Shown here: one piece after another, positions 40,065 through 52,958 of the stretch | How positions within the stretch are numbered: the stretch's first letter is position 1 | Layout of the letters: the number at the start of each line of letters is the position of its first letter | DNA from: Mucor racemosus | Taxonomy: Eukaryota; Mucoromycota; Mucoromycetes; Mucorales; Mucoraceae | Direction: 5' to 3' | DNA: 64,000 nucleotides | Assembly (NCBI GenBank): GCA_027405735.1 | Contig: JAPEHQ010000001.1 | Coordinates: 5,022,001-5,086,000 of the forward strand | Translations under genes and position numbers: made by a program | The notes under the pieces: generated by a model | Told to the model about the DNA's origin: nothing | Databases searched by the model: none | What the model saw: only the letters and a program-made list of their open reading frames with translations

Positions 40065-43000
40065 ATGAATAATACCAAATATGTTAACATCAATATAGGC
40101 TCTGTCAACTGCAGAAGTCTATACAAACAATCTCAACAATCAACTACAGACGACTTTATAGCTATGTTAAAGAACAAGAAATTAAATATCCTACTATGTC
40201 AGGAAACCAACATACCAAATCACTCGTTTGAAGAAATAATCAACAATATGGAAATCAAATTTAAATATCACCAAGCAATATGGACTGAACACTGTTCCAT
40301 CATTAATTTTAACAATGCAATTAACCTTGAGAAAATCAAGATATCTACAGATGGAAGAATGATTTTATCCAAACTTACCTTTGTAGACAATCCTACGACA
40401 CCATTTTACATCATGAACATTTATGCACACTCTGGACATGTTCAAAGACAAGAGAGGAATAATCTTTTTAAAGATATAGTTAACATACTTTTATCTATTC
40501 CAGAGATTCTTCCACATTTGATTATGGCAGGGGACTTTAATTACAGTTTTGATAGTGGTAGCAGACATGGATCCAGAATACGTAAAAGCAAGGAGTTAGT
40601 CCAATTTATGGCGGGATATATGAAAGACTGTATGAACCAAGAAGGAGAAGGATATGGGCCTACATGTAGACAGAATAGACAAGGACGTATCTCTCTCTCG
40701 ACTATAGATTACATGTTTGCCGGGAAGGAGCTCTTTCAAAGGATGAATGGTGGAGATGTAGAATTTTTCGGTCAGGAATTTACCGATCATGCACTACTTA
40801 CCAAGACCTTAACTATAGAAATGTATAACTGTGGAAAAGGTATATGGAGAGCCAATCCTTACCTATGTAAGAACAAAAGATATGTTAGCATTTTGAATAG
40901 AGAAATAGAAAACTACGTTCAAAACAAGCTAAATCCTGAACTGTCAACTCAAGACCAATGGGATTGTCTTAAGAATATGGTCAAAAAAGTTACAACTAAT
41001 TTCTGTCGCACTACCAACCAAATCAGAGAGACAACACTGAAGAAACTAAACAGTGAGAGGAACCGTATCTTGAGGTTATACCGTGATAATAAAGAATGTC
41101 TGAATATACTACTGCCTGATATTGAAACACAAATTTCAAAATTACAAAAGGAAAAGACAGACATTGCAAGGTTGAGATCAGGAAAGTATTGGATGGAGAA
41201 CAACGAAAACTCGCCGTCATATATCAAAAGAACCATTGACCAGCGAAGAGAAGCTCGTACCCTCAATATGATCAAACACCCGGATACTAGAACTGATTGC
41301 AATGATAAGGATTCTAAGATTGGAGCAGCAGAATCTTTTTACTCTAAGTTGTACACTGAAGAAAGAATAGATATTAACTGTTTAGATGCAATACTGAACC
41401 ACATTAACAAATCCATCTCTAAAGAGGAAACTGAGGAAATTACACAAGACATATCTTTTGAAGAGATCAAACAAGGTGCAAAACGAAGTCCACGTAAAAG
41501 TAGCCCTGGTTTGGATGGATTGCCATATGAAATTCTCAATATTGTAATGATTCACCCAAGATGTAAAGAAATTGTCGAAAAGGTGTACAATGATGCATTG
41601 AAATATGGAATTATTCCTAAATCTTGGCAACAAGCATGTATTATCCTACTACCAAAGAAAGGCGATTTGTCAGATTTGTCAAACTGGAGGCCGATTTCTC
41701 TAATCAATACCGACTGCAAAGTGTTTACTAGGATTCTGAACTCCAGACTCATGGGAATAGCTTCACAGCTGATTAATAACTTCCAAACAGGATTCATGCC
41801 ACAAAGATTTATTGGAGATCAAGGGTTTTCATTAAACCTCATGATTGAAAACTCAAAAGTATGCAAAGGTTTGAATAAATCCGAGTTCACTGAATATGTT
41901 GGTATAATGCTAGACAACCATAAAGCCTATGATAGAGTTCATCCATACTATCTGACCAAGGTCCTAGAAAAATTTGGTATCCCTGAGTCCATCATTCAAT
42001 GCATCCAAAATCTGTTCTTCAACAATGAAATATTCGTCAATGTCAATGGTTTTCTAACAAATCCAATTAAACAAAAACGAGGCCTAAGACAAGGTGATGC
42101 TATTTCACCTCTTCTTTTTAATTTTGCGATAGAGCCATTTCTACTCTCTATCCTTAATAATGAAGCTGTAACTGGGTACACTATGCAATCAACTAAACCA
42201 AGCAGTCAAAATTCTATGAACATGGTTTCTCCAAAACCAATTAAGCTACTAGCCTATGCTGATGATATACTAATTTTTGCAAAAAACAAAGCTGAATATT
42301 TGGCAATTGAAGATTGCTTGAAAGGATATAGCAAGGCGTCAAATTCTAAAATCAACTTAGATAAGTCGGTCGCGTTTCCCCTCCATGGCAGTAAGATGGT
42401 GGGTCATAAAGGTGCAGAATTACGGAACTATATCACAAACAATCAACGGATGAAATGGTTTGATAATTCAAGTACAGGCTATCTTAAATATCTAGGCTAC
42501 CCTCTCTGGTTCAACAATCAACAAAGAGATACCTTTGTGGACAACATTAGTGGAAAAATTCAAGCAACTGTCAACTTTTATAAAGAAAGAAATATATCAG
42601 TATATGGTCGAGCAACTGTGGCCAACACAATGATACTATCAAAACTGTGGCATGTCCTAAGACTAACCAACCTACCAAAGGTGGTTACTTCAAGATTGAA
42701 TTCCATTATCTATCAATATATTGTTGATGACAGACGAATCCAAGTGAAGAAGGATGTCTTCTATCTGCCAAAAAACGAAGGGGGATTAGGCCTGCTAAAC
42801 ATATCAGTGCAACAGAAGATGCTACAACTTAGATACATCAATGCGTTACTTAGTGTGAGTGGAACTCCAAATCCAGTACCTAGCCATTTATATAGCTTGA
42901 TGGTATTTGCCCTTCAAAATGGATGTGATACACCTCACCATGAAGTGCCTCTTCTGTTTCCTGAATCTCGTTACAAAAGTTCATTTACTGGTTTACACTC

Positions 43001-43984
43001 CTTTCACAACATCTTCGAAGCTATAGACTCTTGTATAGAACAATGCAAACCGGATGCTGAAAAAATAAAAATATCACCTAAAATACTTCTCTCGCTGCCG
43101 TTCACCACCATATGCAACAAGGAACAACTCAATAATGAATTAATAAATATAAATACTGCCACAATCAAACAAAGCAAGGTACAAGACTTCTTTCAATACA
43201 CTCCTTTGACAAAATCCATAATCTACAAACCAAGACAAGAATGCAAAAAACCTAAAGTGTTATCAAAAATCATTCGACTTGAAAGAGAACAACACATTAA
43301 ATACAATCATTTTTTCCAACAATACATGGAAAACAATTCCATAGAAAATTTTTTGAAGAATCAAATGATTTATCAGAATACTCTAAACTAATACAAGATG
43401 TCAACAAGAAGCCATTGCTGGATCAGAAGAAAAAACGTATAAGATACATCCTAAATCAAGGCATTCCTTTAATAATACCAAAAGGTTACAACAATAATAT
43501 ATCCAAAAAACAATGGACAGAATTTTACAAGACAAATATGCATCACACAGCAAGAAACCTTTGGTTTAAAGTTATCCATGACAGAATACCATCCAAGTCC
43601 TTCCTTTACAACATGCAAATGAAAGATATTGATTCAGACAAATGCCACCTATGCAATCTTAGAGAAGACAGTATGCATCTGTTGATCTCGTGTGTACACA
43701 AAAAAGATATATGGCAGGAAATTTTCAACAAGTTTCTTGGGTACCCAAGAGTGGTAAATCCTCAACAGACTTATCATGACTTCAAAAATTTAAAACTGTC
43801 CAGATACTATATATACAATTTAGACATACACATCAACATATACGACATTTTCTCAACGATAACACGCCTTATATGGTTTCATCACTTCAATCATGTGCTC
43901 AACTCAGTGCCATTTAACAGCACAATAGTCTCAAAGAAAATATGCTCAGAGCTATATAGAATGTCTAATATGAATGACTTGTAG
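40065..43984 (+). CDS. LINE ORF2: endonuclease-reverse transcriptase, frame-shifted near the C-terminus
   Basis: The first frame, 40065-43391 (1108 aa), carries an N-terminal EEP/APE-like endonuclease (INIGSVNCRSLYK, LLCQETN, MAGDFNYSF, DYMFAG, DHALL), then a reverse transcriptase (SSPGLDGLPYEIL, LPKKGDLSDLSNWRPISLIN, GIMLDNHKAYDRV, GLRQGDAISPLLFNFAIEPF, YADDILIF). The second frame continues to 43984 with a zf-RVT-like Cys/His motif (CHLCNLREDSMHLLISC). The natural junction is at T6 (43349-43354). In the -1 frame the protein reads on through FFEESNDLSEYSKLIQDVNK, whereas the 0 frame stops at 43389-43391. The junction sequence A AAT TTT is a canonical -1 slippery heptamer. It may be a simple 1-nt indel, an assembly error or programmed frameshifting. 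Confidence 0.88.
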
Positions 43985-44120
43985 GATAATATATATATAT
44001 GATACTAATATGGCAGGTCACTTTACCTAGTATACACCTTGTCCATCACTATGATGAGTTTCAATTTTCTTTTTTTAAATAAAATTTAAAACTTTCATCC
44101 CATAAAAAAAAAAAAAAAAA
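43985..44120 (+). other. LINE 3' UTR and poly-A tail
   Basis: About 120 bp ending AATAAAATTTAAAACTTTCA, then CCCAT and A17 (44104-44120). The AATAAA lies about 30 bp before the tail, in keeping with insertion of a polyadenylated transcript. Confidence 0.8.
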
Positions 44121-44830
44121 TGCCATTTTGGAAAATTTCCACTACTTTTTCGCATATTTCTCAAAAAAATATTATGGAAATCTACATAGCTTATTAACAG
44201 TTATAAATTAAAAATAAGATTGTGCGTCGAATGGTGATACTTGCTGAAATTTCTCTCATCAAAAAAATTGCATAATTTTGAAAAGTAAAAATAATGGTTT
44301 TATGCACAAAAGTCTATTTTATGAATAATAAATGGTTGGAAAAATGCCTTCAGATAAATTACCGAAAAAATCCGGTCATTTTGAGCTTAGGAAAGCCTTA
44401 GTAAAAACTGCAATGTTTAGGGTCAAATTACCAATTAAACGAAATTGACTGATTTTTGCCTGTATCTGTAAGGGTTTGGAGGTGGATCCTGATCATGTTT
44501 TTCATGATCCAAAAAAATTGAGAAAAAAATATCGCAAGAATGTATCTAATCCAGGAGATATTTTGACCAAGTTTGAGCTTCAGGTTCGTGCAAAAAGTGC
44601 ATAAAACAATTCTTTAGAAATATCAATTTCACACTCATTTTATTATAATTATGCATAGTTAAGGATATATATTGCATAATGTGAATGTATCTCTATACTC
44701 TACTGTATCTGTTTTGTTAGGAGGTAATGAACGATATTGGCATTTCATATTATTTTATATTATTTTATATTAAAGCGCCTATTTTTATGGCTTTATTTTC
44801 TCTGAAGTCAGCTAGTAAGTGGATTAAATT
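44121..44830 (+). repeat. Repeat F, copy 2, right part
   Basis: Continues repeat F after the LINE: CGCATATTTCTCAAAAAAAT, AAAAAAATTGCATAATTTTG, GAGCTTCAGGTTCGTGC and AAAGCGCCTATTTTTATGG all have counterparts in 29920-31220. Confidence 0.65.
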
Positions 44831-46579
44831 CTGGTCTCTATTCATGTCATCTAAAGCATTTACTCTCTGACGAAGATTAATTTATGATGGAACTGGTTTT
44901 TGATCTCGTATTTATAAAACCAATCCAGTGAAATATTCTACTCCAATATGTAACACATTTTCAAAGAATATTTTGAAGCATCCAAATCAAAATAAACCAA
45001 ATTATGAAGATGATAACAGATTGAAAGGCATGTTTAGATAGTAATTGCATTTTCTTTTATTTGATTAATGTGAATCATTTATACATTTACATTTGATGTT
45101 CATAGGAGATATTATAAAATTTAATTGAAATCACATTCAAAACTTGTATTCATAGGTATGACATCGGGTGTTGGACACCCGCGATTTCTTTCTTTTAATA
45201 GCATATCCTGAAGAAAGAAATCCTATGTAATATATTAAAAGTTAGCTTGTCTACCTTTTACAATAATTACCAAAATGCTATCCATCATGTACAAAAAAAA
45301 ACTTCATTTGATCTCTAGTAATTAATGATTATCAATTAAATAACCAGTTTTCTTGTTGAGAACCTTAAAGATGCTTATAAATTAACTCTCGACAAAATAA
45401 TAATTCGGAATTTCTGTTGTACATTTATTGTATTATTGGGAATCGTGCAAACGTATTAATTTTAATTCCATAGAATTTATAGCTGTAATTGAGCGATGAG
45501 CGTAAGCATAAAAATCTTGCCTTTTCACTTCTTGCTTGAACTACCCCTTTTTGAGACACTATCCATATCATAATATTTGCATTGATGCCGAAAGAATTTC
45601 AAGTCCTCTGACATTTGTAGTATATGTCTATAAATGCAAAAATTGCTAATCGACAGCTTATTTTCATCAATCAACAAACAGCATCAACTCTTTTCATGTC
45701 TTATCTTGTGGCTTTACATCTTCCTATAATTGGTGTCGAGCCGAGTTTTGCCAGCCAAATTTACTAGTATAGGCTGGGCTCGACAGCATTCTTACATCTT
45801 GCACAAGTTTTTTAGCTTTATCTTTAGTACCTCGTTTGATCCAAGCCGTATTTTTGAAGGAGTAACAATACGTTGAATATCTCTGAGAATATCATATCCA
45901 ATTAATAACGTGACCCATTAATACATATACAGTATATATAACATATATCGCTTAAAATTAGAAAAATGAAACATCAAGAAATAGATGTAAAACTGTAAAA
46001 TACATTGGACTAGACCCTAAATTATGTATAAAAAGGACGTCGACTTGTTGGTTTTGCTAGCTGCCATTGTCATATATGCTAGCTTTGGCTGACATAACGT
46101 TATTTCTAACTTTAAATGGTCTGCCGAGACATAAACCCCACTTGGAAAATAAAAGTTCACACTTGGTTCTTACAATTGAACTAAAAAATCAATGGAATGC
46201 TAAGATTTTAATTCTGGATACTACTGTTACAGTTATAGTATATATTTAAAAATTGAATCGATATTCATTTGATTACAAACATTTTTCCGGCTGTTTTATT
46301 TTTTTTAAGCAGAGGAAGAGGTGGTTTCACTCAAAAAAGTATGCTCTATTTCTTCAAAAACAATTCTTGACTAATAAAATCAAAATATATTCTTCATATA
46401 TCTACTGTGCATTATGTGCAACTTCTAAATTCAATTTTGAACCATTATTTGGTTTTATAAAAATTTTCAAAGAATACTTGAAACAATCCACACAAAATAG
46501 TTGAAAAAGTACGAGTTTTCAATTCCCATTTTCACAGAAACTCGGAGAGACTAAGCCTTTTGAAATTTTGTAGATTCAC
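44831..46579. other. Intergenic with a strong hairpin
   Basis: No supported gene. It contains the hairpin at 45734-45785 (listed separately) and short frames without recognisable features (46067-46249, 46253-46504). Confidence 0.45.
45734..45785. repeat. Nested GC-rich hairpin
   Basis: TGTCGAGCC (45734-45742) pairs perfectly with GGCTCGACA (45777-45785). An inner CCAGCC (45751-45756) pairs with GGCTGG (45772-45777). The left arm GTTTTGCCAGCCAAA...TTTACTAGTAT recurs in reverse complement near 15790-15832. TTGGTGTCGAGCC just before it could be a retroelement primer-binding-site relic. Confidence 0.55.
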
Positions 46580-46760
46580 ACTACAAGTACCTGTCATTGC
46601 AACGGGAGGTCATTTGGATTTATATTCGGCTAGATCTAGTGAGCTTACTGATCTTAATAGGTGTAAAAAGTAGCAGGTAGTCAGCGTGCTGTTAGAACTT
46701 ACCGAATGCACAATGACTCATGAGAGCTGGTATTTGAAAGGCTAGTAGTAGCATCTACTC
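46580..46760 (+). repeat. Short repeat H, copy 2
   Basis: Matches 10435-10625 (TCATTGCAACGGGAGGTCAT...GAATGCACAATGACTCATGA). In both places it lies near an R1 copy: at the end of copy A and before copy D. Confidence 0.6.
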
Positions 46761-46904
46761 ATATGTATTATGTCCATATTAGGGTAGTAGCTTACTTGTA
46801 TCAGTATTCATAGAGATCGTATTTGTTATTTTTTGTTTTCAATCAAAATGCGCAGTAAGCTATATGTAGGCGCACTTTACCTATTATTTTCTTAACATAC
46901 AGTA

Positions 46905-48490
46905 GGCTGTAAGATCTGCCCTTTGCGATGATCATGTCAAAAATGTGTACCTACTCTCTATAAAGTTGGAAGTTATTAGGATCGAAATTCGCCAAGATAG
47001 AAGTTTTGTTGTCCGTCTTTTACGGTTGTGAAAATTAGGTTTTAGATGGTTTTCAAATGGTTTTCGAATGTCTTCGCCCAATACTGAGTCGTACTACGTC
47101 AAAAAATCTTCAAAGTCAATGTACCTTTCCTCTAAGAGTCACTGATGTCTGTCCGAAAATAGAAAAATTAGTATCATAATAAGTGCATTAGCCTAACGTC
47201 GTCGACGAAAGTTGTCCCAAAACCGATTGTAAAAAAATGAGTGCCTAAATTATAATGTCAATTTTTTGTATTTACAAGATAGTTCCAACTGAAAGCTACT
47301 CTGCATTTTTTGTTTCAGCGAAAAATATTGATTTTTCGTTGAGATAATCAAAATAATTGTTTATACTACAGCTTAAAGCCTATAATAACGGGGTTCCAAA
47401 ATTTATTTGTTGAAATGAATGAAAAATGATTCAAAAAACAAAATCGTTTAATGGCTCTTGAACTGCAAAGGAAGTAGACTTAGCGTATTAAGTAGTTTTT
47501 ATACAGTTCTGGAGTCTGCATCCATCTAAACAAAATTTAGGCAAATGTTTCACATTAAATTTTACGTAAAATGAAATTGAAAATTTGGAGGTTTTTTCAA
47601 TGTACAAATCACTTTTTATAAGAATATTTTAAATCCAAATATTGGACACAATGCGCAGCAAAATTATCTATCGAATACGCTTTTGCTGAACCTTTTATCT
47701 GCATTTTTCGTAAAGAAAACGAGATTTTTGTCACTTTTTTTTTTCAAATTCAGAATTTGGGATGAGGGTGTACAAGGGGAAAATTGAAGCCAGAAACGAG
47801 GATATCTCTTTGCACACGTTTTTGAGGATATCTCCACGAAAAATCAACATTTTGAAAAAAACTAAATTGAATCCGAGAGAGCTCAACAAGCTAGATGACA
47901 TGAATGTAACGAAAGTATTGCTCAATTTAACGAATATTTTGAAATCTACTACAAAAATGCCAAAAAAATGCCAAAAAAATAAAAGTGCTTAAATTTTTTA
48001 TATACTTCAATATGTTATAGAGTAGTTTAAAACAAGTAAGTTTCATTATTAAAAAGTGTTTGTATAGCTTAATGTTTTGCAGAGATATTCAGGTCTAAAG
48101 TTTTTAATTTTGACAGTGAAATACTTGTAAAAATCTGAAACATTAGCATTGAAAAATTAATACCAACTGCAAAAAATAGGATATTTTTGGATACTTACTT
48201 TTGGATTAAAGCTGGACATATCGGGCACATTGGCATATAATTTATGTGTAATATTATTTAATGAAAACAAAAGTGGAGCATGGATGAAAAGTGAGACCCA
48301 GTTTTCAAGGAAAAAGCAATGAATTTTACGTGTTTTTGAGTTTTTCGTGAGATATAAAACAAATTTTGGGAATAGGTGGGATGGTATAACCAATTTACAT
48401 CTATATAGCAATGTCCAAGGTATATTTTACGAAACGTTTGATATGGGGTTGATTATAGAAAAGTGGACATCCTTTAATTTTGAAGATAGG
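46905..48490 (+). repeat. Interspersed repeat R1, copy D
   Basis: Well preserved copy. Start near AGTAGGCTGT and GTTGGAAGTTATTAGGATCG; end near GGTTGATTATAGAAAAGTGG. The peptide frame 47762-47992 (MRVYKGKIEARNEDISLHTF, RISPRKINILKKTKL, PRELNKLDDMNVTKVLLNLT) is open for 76 codons and almost identical to copy C. Confidence 0.87.
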
Positions 48491-50302
48491 AAATGTTGAA
48501 AACCAACTTCCTTGAATATCAACTTTTCTCAGTTAGGTTCTTTAAGTTTTGAATACTGCAATTATGGCAACTGTTCTTCTTTTATTGAAAAGCTGTGTTA
48601 TTAAATCAATCATGTAGCCTATTATCGTATTTAAAATATGTAACGCTTTATGATGAATTCTGATTTGTTCTACTTATTCAAATATCCAAACATTACAAAT
48701 AATTAAAATATTAATTAAGTAATGTGTTTCAAAGAAAGAGAATTAAACGCCTTGTGCTGCACAATTGCTGAACCGACGAAATAAATAATTAATTTTATAT
48801 GTAAGCTACATTACTTTATTGACATTACTATGTAAGTATCGGTATGTTTCAATATTTATAGCCTATAAATAGCATGAATTAAAACATTTATTTGATTTGC
48901 TTGATTTTCAAATAAACTTGTTCCAAATGTTGCAATAATCCCTCTTTGCCTGTTTGCTTAGATTCTCGAACGTTTGCATCCAACCCCTTCATTGAGTCAA
49001 TAGTTTGGTCTTTTAATTATTTGTCATTTTCTGAATCTTTTTGCGCTCGTACTTGCTTGATTAGTAAATCAGCATCTTCTTTTAATTTATCGTTTTGCTT
49101 TTTAATATCATTTGATTTTACTACTGCGTATAATATACAAATGTGGGGTGTTCTTACAGCAGCGCTTTTTATGATTTATGCACCACAATTGCCAATTTGT
49201 ACGATAGCTATATATATATACAAGATAAAAGAGTTACCAGTAGTGTATTCTGAACAGCAACAGATTAAACATACTAGAAAAATGACTTATCTTGTAATCA
49301 TTAAGCAGTTTTTTTTATAGAATCATTTAGTAATTACAAAATATGTATAAAAGTAATTATAATATTACCAAACTCTTTTTCCACACTTTCTAATTTCCTT
49401 TGCTTCAAGCTAAAAAGACATGTGTATCAAGCATGTAACAGTTTTATTTTAATTAAATTACTCTTTTCAGACAGCTGAAAAGCCTTTAAAATCAACAGTT
49501 GCAAAGGCAGCTTTGATACTATAATGCTTCATTTCGATATTAGTTTCTAAAATAATGAATACATTGACCAACAATGCATTATTATTAAAGGATTTGTAAG
49601 AGGCGTTAAACTTTTAATTTTAATTTCAAGTAGTTTTGTAAGACTATCATACTGAAAACCCTTTCCGGATTAGCCAAAAATAGTCTTTCGATTGTAAAAA
49701 ATCTATTGTAGATTTGTGGTCAATATGAAGCAGCAAATGAACAGTCGGTTTTCAAGCATTCTACAAACTAGCTTGCCTGATTAAGAAGCATGTTTCACAA
49801 TTCCAAACAGTTCGAGGAGTGGAATAAATAACAACATCTGGGAATTGTTATTAAGGAGAATCATTGGTATTTCACGATAAGATTCAATAGAAGGGTTCTT
49901 ATAAGGTTACGGCATGTGGCACCTTAAATTGATTTGCATGTTTGTTTAACTTGAGAACGAGGATTATATGCAGCCTTATTTTACAGATGTTAATAACATG
50001 CAATTCGTCATTTTATCGAGTTTATTTGTTTGATCACCGTAAAAGATGAAGGAAAAAACAAAAAAACCTTGGAAAATATCTATGCTTTTGAATGAAAACA
50101 ATTCGTGAATGTATTCACATCATATCATAATATCTAAAAATATACGAAAAAAGAAAGCTTTACTATATGAAGTAATCAGAAACAATACTCGGAGTGCATA
50201 TACTCTTCAAAAGGAGAGAGAAAATGTCTATAAAAATGCTCCATCATAACGAAGTCTTTTGCTATTTTTGTTATTTTTACTCCTCAATATATTTGTTTAA
50301 AC
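48491..50302. other. Intergenic; decayed coding scrap on minus strand
   Basis: On the minus strand 49130-48890 reads as a coiled coil (DIKKQNDKLKEDADLLIKQV, then a stop, then LKDQTIDSMKGLDANVRESK and TGKEGLLQHLEQVYLKIKQI). It looks like the C-terminal helix of a BAP31-like or other coiled-coil protein broken by one TAA, so it is a possible gene remnant. Otherwise AT-rich with nothing recognised; 50200-50302 is the promoter side of the next gene. Confidence 0.45.
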
Positions 50303-51656
50303 ATGAAATTGATTACTGTATCTTCCACCTTTGTTTGTTCACTGTTCTTTGGCTCAATTATACCTTCTGTCTTGGCTACAAATAATACAGCTGAAGGTAT
50401 TACAATTAGAACGATAGGTGCTCCAAATACAATTGACTATAAAATTTATTATGGTAACATTTTCAAAACTTATTTTTATAAAATAAACAGGCTTTGATAG
50501 TCTTTTTTAAATAGAAAAAAATGGGCATGTCATATCAGCATTTCATGACATTCCATTATACGCAAATGATGAAAAAACCTTGTATAACATGGTTGTAGAA
50601 ATACCAAGATGGACTAACGCAAAAAATGAGGTTAATATAAGATTGAATCTCAAATCAATTGCATGAAAACTAAAGATGCTTTTCTGTTATATAAACTAGA
50701 TCAACAAGGAAAATCCACTAAACCCAATTATTCAAGATGTTTTAGATGGAAACCCAAGATTTGTTCCAAATATATTTCCATTTAAGGGTTATATTTGGAA
50801 TTATGGTGCCTTCCCTCAGGTAAAACAAATTTCACATTATTCATCGTCATTTGTTTATTGACATTGACAATTTATATATAGACATGGGAAGACCCCAATT
50901 TCATTTCGCCATACACCAACAAGAAGGGTGATAATGACCCTATTGATGTTATTGAGATTGGTTCAAGCGTTGGTACTGTAGGTCAAATAAAACAAGTTAA
51001 GATCTTGGGCATCATCGGTTTATTGGATCAGGATGAAACTGATTGGAAAGTAGTGGTGATTGATGCTAATGACCCATTATTCGAGAAAATGAATGGTAAA
51101 ATTAACTTGATTAATGTAATAATACATAAGAAACTCATCCTTTCCGAATGTAGACATCGAAGATGTTGAAACATATATGCCTGGTTATCTGAAGTCCACA
51201 GATACTTTCTTTAGGGTTTATAAACTTCCTCAAGGAAAGAAAGAAAACGACATTGCATTTGATGGCGAAGCAAAAAACAAGGTATATCATTGCATTATTA
51301 GTAAATTTTGTAGAAAACTAACCTATCTTATATAGTCATTTGCTACTGATATTGTTCTCGAAACACATCATCATTGGGAACTTTTGATTAATGGGACAAC
51401 ATCTAGACAGGGTATTCAAACGTAAATATAGCAAATAAAAAGAAATTTATCATTATATCAATTAACACCTCATTATTCCAGGGTAAATCTTTCTGTGGAA
51501 AACTCTCCTTATAAAGCCGATTCAAGCAATGTTACAGTTTCAAGTGTGTCTGAAAACAATCCTCTTCCAGCTGCTGATGTTCCAAAAGAAGTTGACATGT
51601 GGTATTATACATCAACTCTCAATAAATCTATTGCTACTGAAGACAGCGAAAAGTAG
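50303..51656 (+). CDS. Inorganic pyrophosphatase with signal peptide, 329 aa
   Basis: Exons 50303-50453, 50515-50630, 50700-50819, 50882-51095, 51154-51281, 51336-51421 and 51482-51656 (990 nt). Hydrolyses PPi to two phosphates with Mg2+ (soluble family I). Core motifs: [34 protein letters not shown] and the signature [11 protein letters not shown] with the metal-binding Asp residues. The eukaryotic C-terminal part ([12 protein letters not shown]...DMWYYTS) is present. Unlike the cytosolic yeast Ipp1 type, residues 1-26 ([20 protein letters not shown], then PSVLAT) form a clear signal peptide, and N-glycosylation sites follow (NNT, NGT, NLS, NVT). The enzyme is probably secreted or sent to the vacuole, perhaps for phosphate scavenging. 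The exon-2 donor is the less common GTTAAT. Confidence 0.95.
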
Positions 51657-52079
51657 GACAATGAAGAGTAAATTTATGTAACACTATGTAAAATAAAAGC
51701 TTTTAATAATGAAAATAGTTTATATTCGTATTGTGTCGTTTTGTTCACATTTCTCTGTGCTTCGACGGATTGTAAATGTATATAACGAATAATAAAATAA
51801 GTCTTTCTACATATATATATTGTGCAAATAAAAATTATTAGTATATACCTCATATGTGAATAAATGTAATTATGCAAATTATTAAAGGTTTTCAAGGTTG
51901 TAAACCATCTAAGAAATCCTTTAACGTACAGTATATAATTTGGTTTTAACGCTGGCCCCGCCTCTTTTGACATTTCAGGAATAACTATCTGATGTTCAAA
52001 TGAAATATAGGCTTAAAATCTCAATGTTTTTCAAGAGTCGCATTGTTTCGACCTTTTTCTTTTTATTGTTTTCGATATT
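51657..52079. other. Intergenic between pyrophosphatase and TTC1-like genes
   Basis: 423 bp holding the pyrophosphatase 3' end (AAATAAAAGC near 51690) and the T-rich leader of the next gene (52050-52079). The minus-strand frame here has no recognisable features. Confidence 0.5.
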
Positions 52080-52958
52080 ATGGCTGTAATTGAAGAGATA
52101 ATCGAGGAACCAGTTGCACCAGCAGGTATTTTTCTTATGTGATTCTTCTTTAATGAGAAGCAACTCAATAATCTGTTTAGTTATCGTTGAGGAAGAGAAC
52201 AAAGAAACTCTCGAAACAAAAAAAGTAGTGGAAGCTGACCCTGACGGTGATATATTCTTTGATAGTGAAGAATATCAAACCGAAGAACTGGAAGTAAGTC
52301 AAATTTAACCATCAAGATAAGAATTTTAACTGAATTTATGCATATTTAGAGATTAATTAAAGAATCTGCAGAATATAAATCAAAGGGCAATGCATATTTT
52401 GCTCAAGCAAACTATGTCGAAGCTATTGCAGAATACGAAAATGCGTTAATGACTTGCCCTTTATCATTGTCAAAGGATAGAGCCATTTATTTTGGAAATA
52501 TAGCAGCTTGTCATTTAAAACAGGTAACTACATACACATATCAATCGAGAAAATGTTGTTAATGATTTATCAACTAGAATGAATACAAAGAAGCTCGCGA
52601 TATGTGTACTCAAGCATTAACATTAGACCCAAAATATATGAAAGCATTACTTCGAAGAGCACAAGCAAATGAAAAGATTGACACCTCAACGTCCTTGACA
52701 GAGTCTTTAGAAGATTATAAGAAATTGAAACAAGAAGCTAAAGATACATATACCCTTCGTGAATGTCAACGAGCAGAAAGAGAATTGCCGAACAAAATCA
52801 AGGACAAAACAGAGAAAGAAAAGGAAGAAATGATTGGCAAATTGAAGGATTTGGGTAATTCAATTTTGGGTAAATTTGGCCTTTCCACAGACAACTTTCA
52901 GTTACAACAAGATCCCAATGGAAGTGGTGGTTATAGCATGAATTTTGTTAACAAATAA
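52080..52958 (+). CDS. TTC1: TPR protein, TTC1-like, 237 aa
   Basis: Exons 52080-52125, 52181-52293, 52350-52523 and 52578-52958 (714 nt); introns 55, 56 and 54 nt. The N-terminus is acidic (VIEEIIEEPVAP, VEEENKETLE). Three TPR units follow from about residue 58: YKSKGNAYFAQANYVEAIAE, then LSKDRAIYFGNIAACHLKQN and EYKEARDMCTQALTLDPKYM. The C-terminus has LGNSILGKFGLSTDNFQLQQ and GGYSMNFVNK, the conserved end of TTC1 proteins. TTC1 binds Hsp90/Hsp70 C-terminal tails and small G proteins in other organisms; that role is inferred here. A first exon of only 46 nt is typical for the window. The minus-strand Not4 gene converges on it, with 167 bp between stops. Confidence 0.92.

Larger units (their letters stand above)
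38458..44120 (+). mobile_element. LINE-type non-LTR retrotransposon, nearly intact
   Basis: About 5.66 kb. ORF1 (CCHC knuckles), ORF2 (EEP endonuclease and reverse transcriptase), a frame-shifted C-terminal zinc-binding part, a ~120-bp 3' UTR and a 17-A tail (44104-44120). Flanked by a 15-bp direct repeat and inserted into repeat F. The element begins at the ORF1 ATG with no visible 5' UTR. Clade not assigned; there is no RNase H domain. Confidence 0.93.

Noticed and set aside
47762..47992. Independent 76-aa gene
   Set aside because: It is part of repeat R1, which is present five times with decayed versions; kept as a finding, not as a gene.
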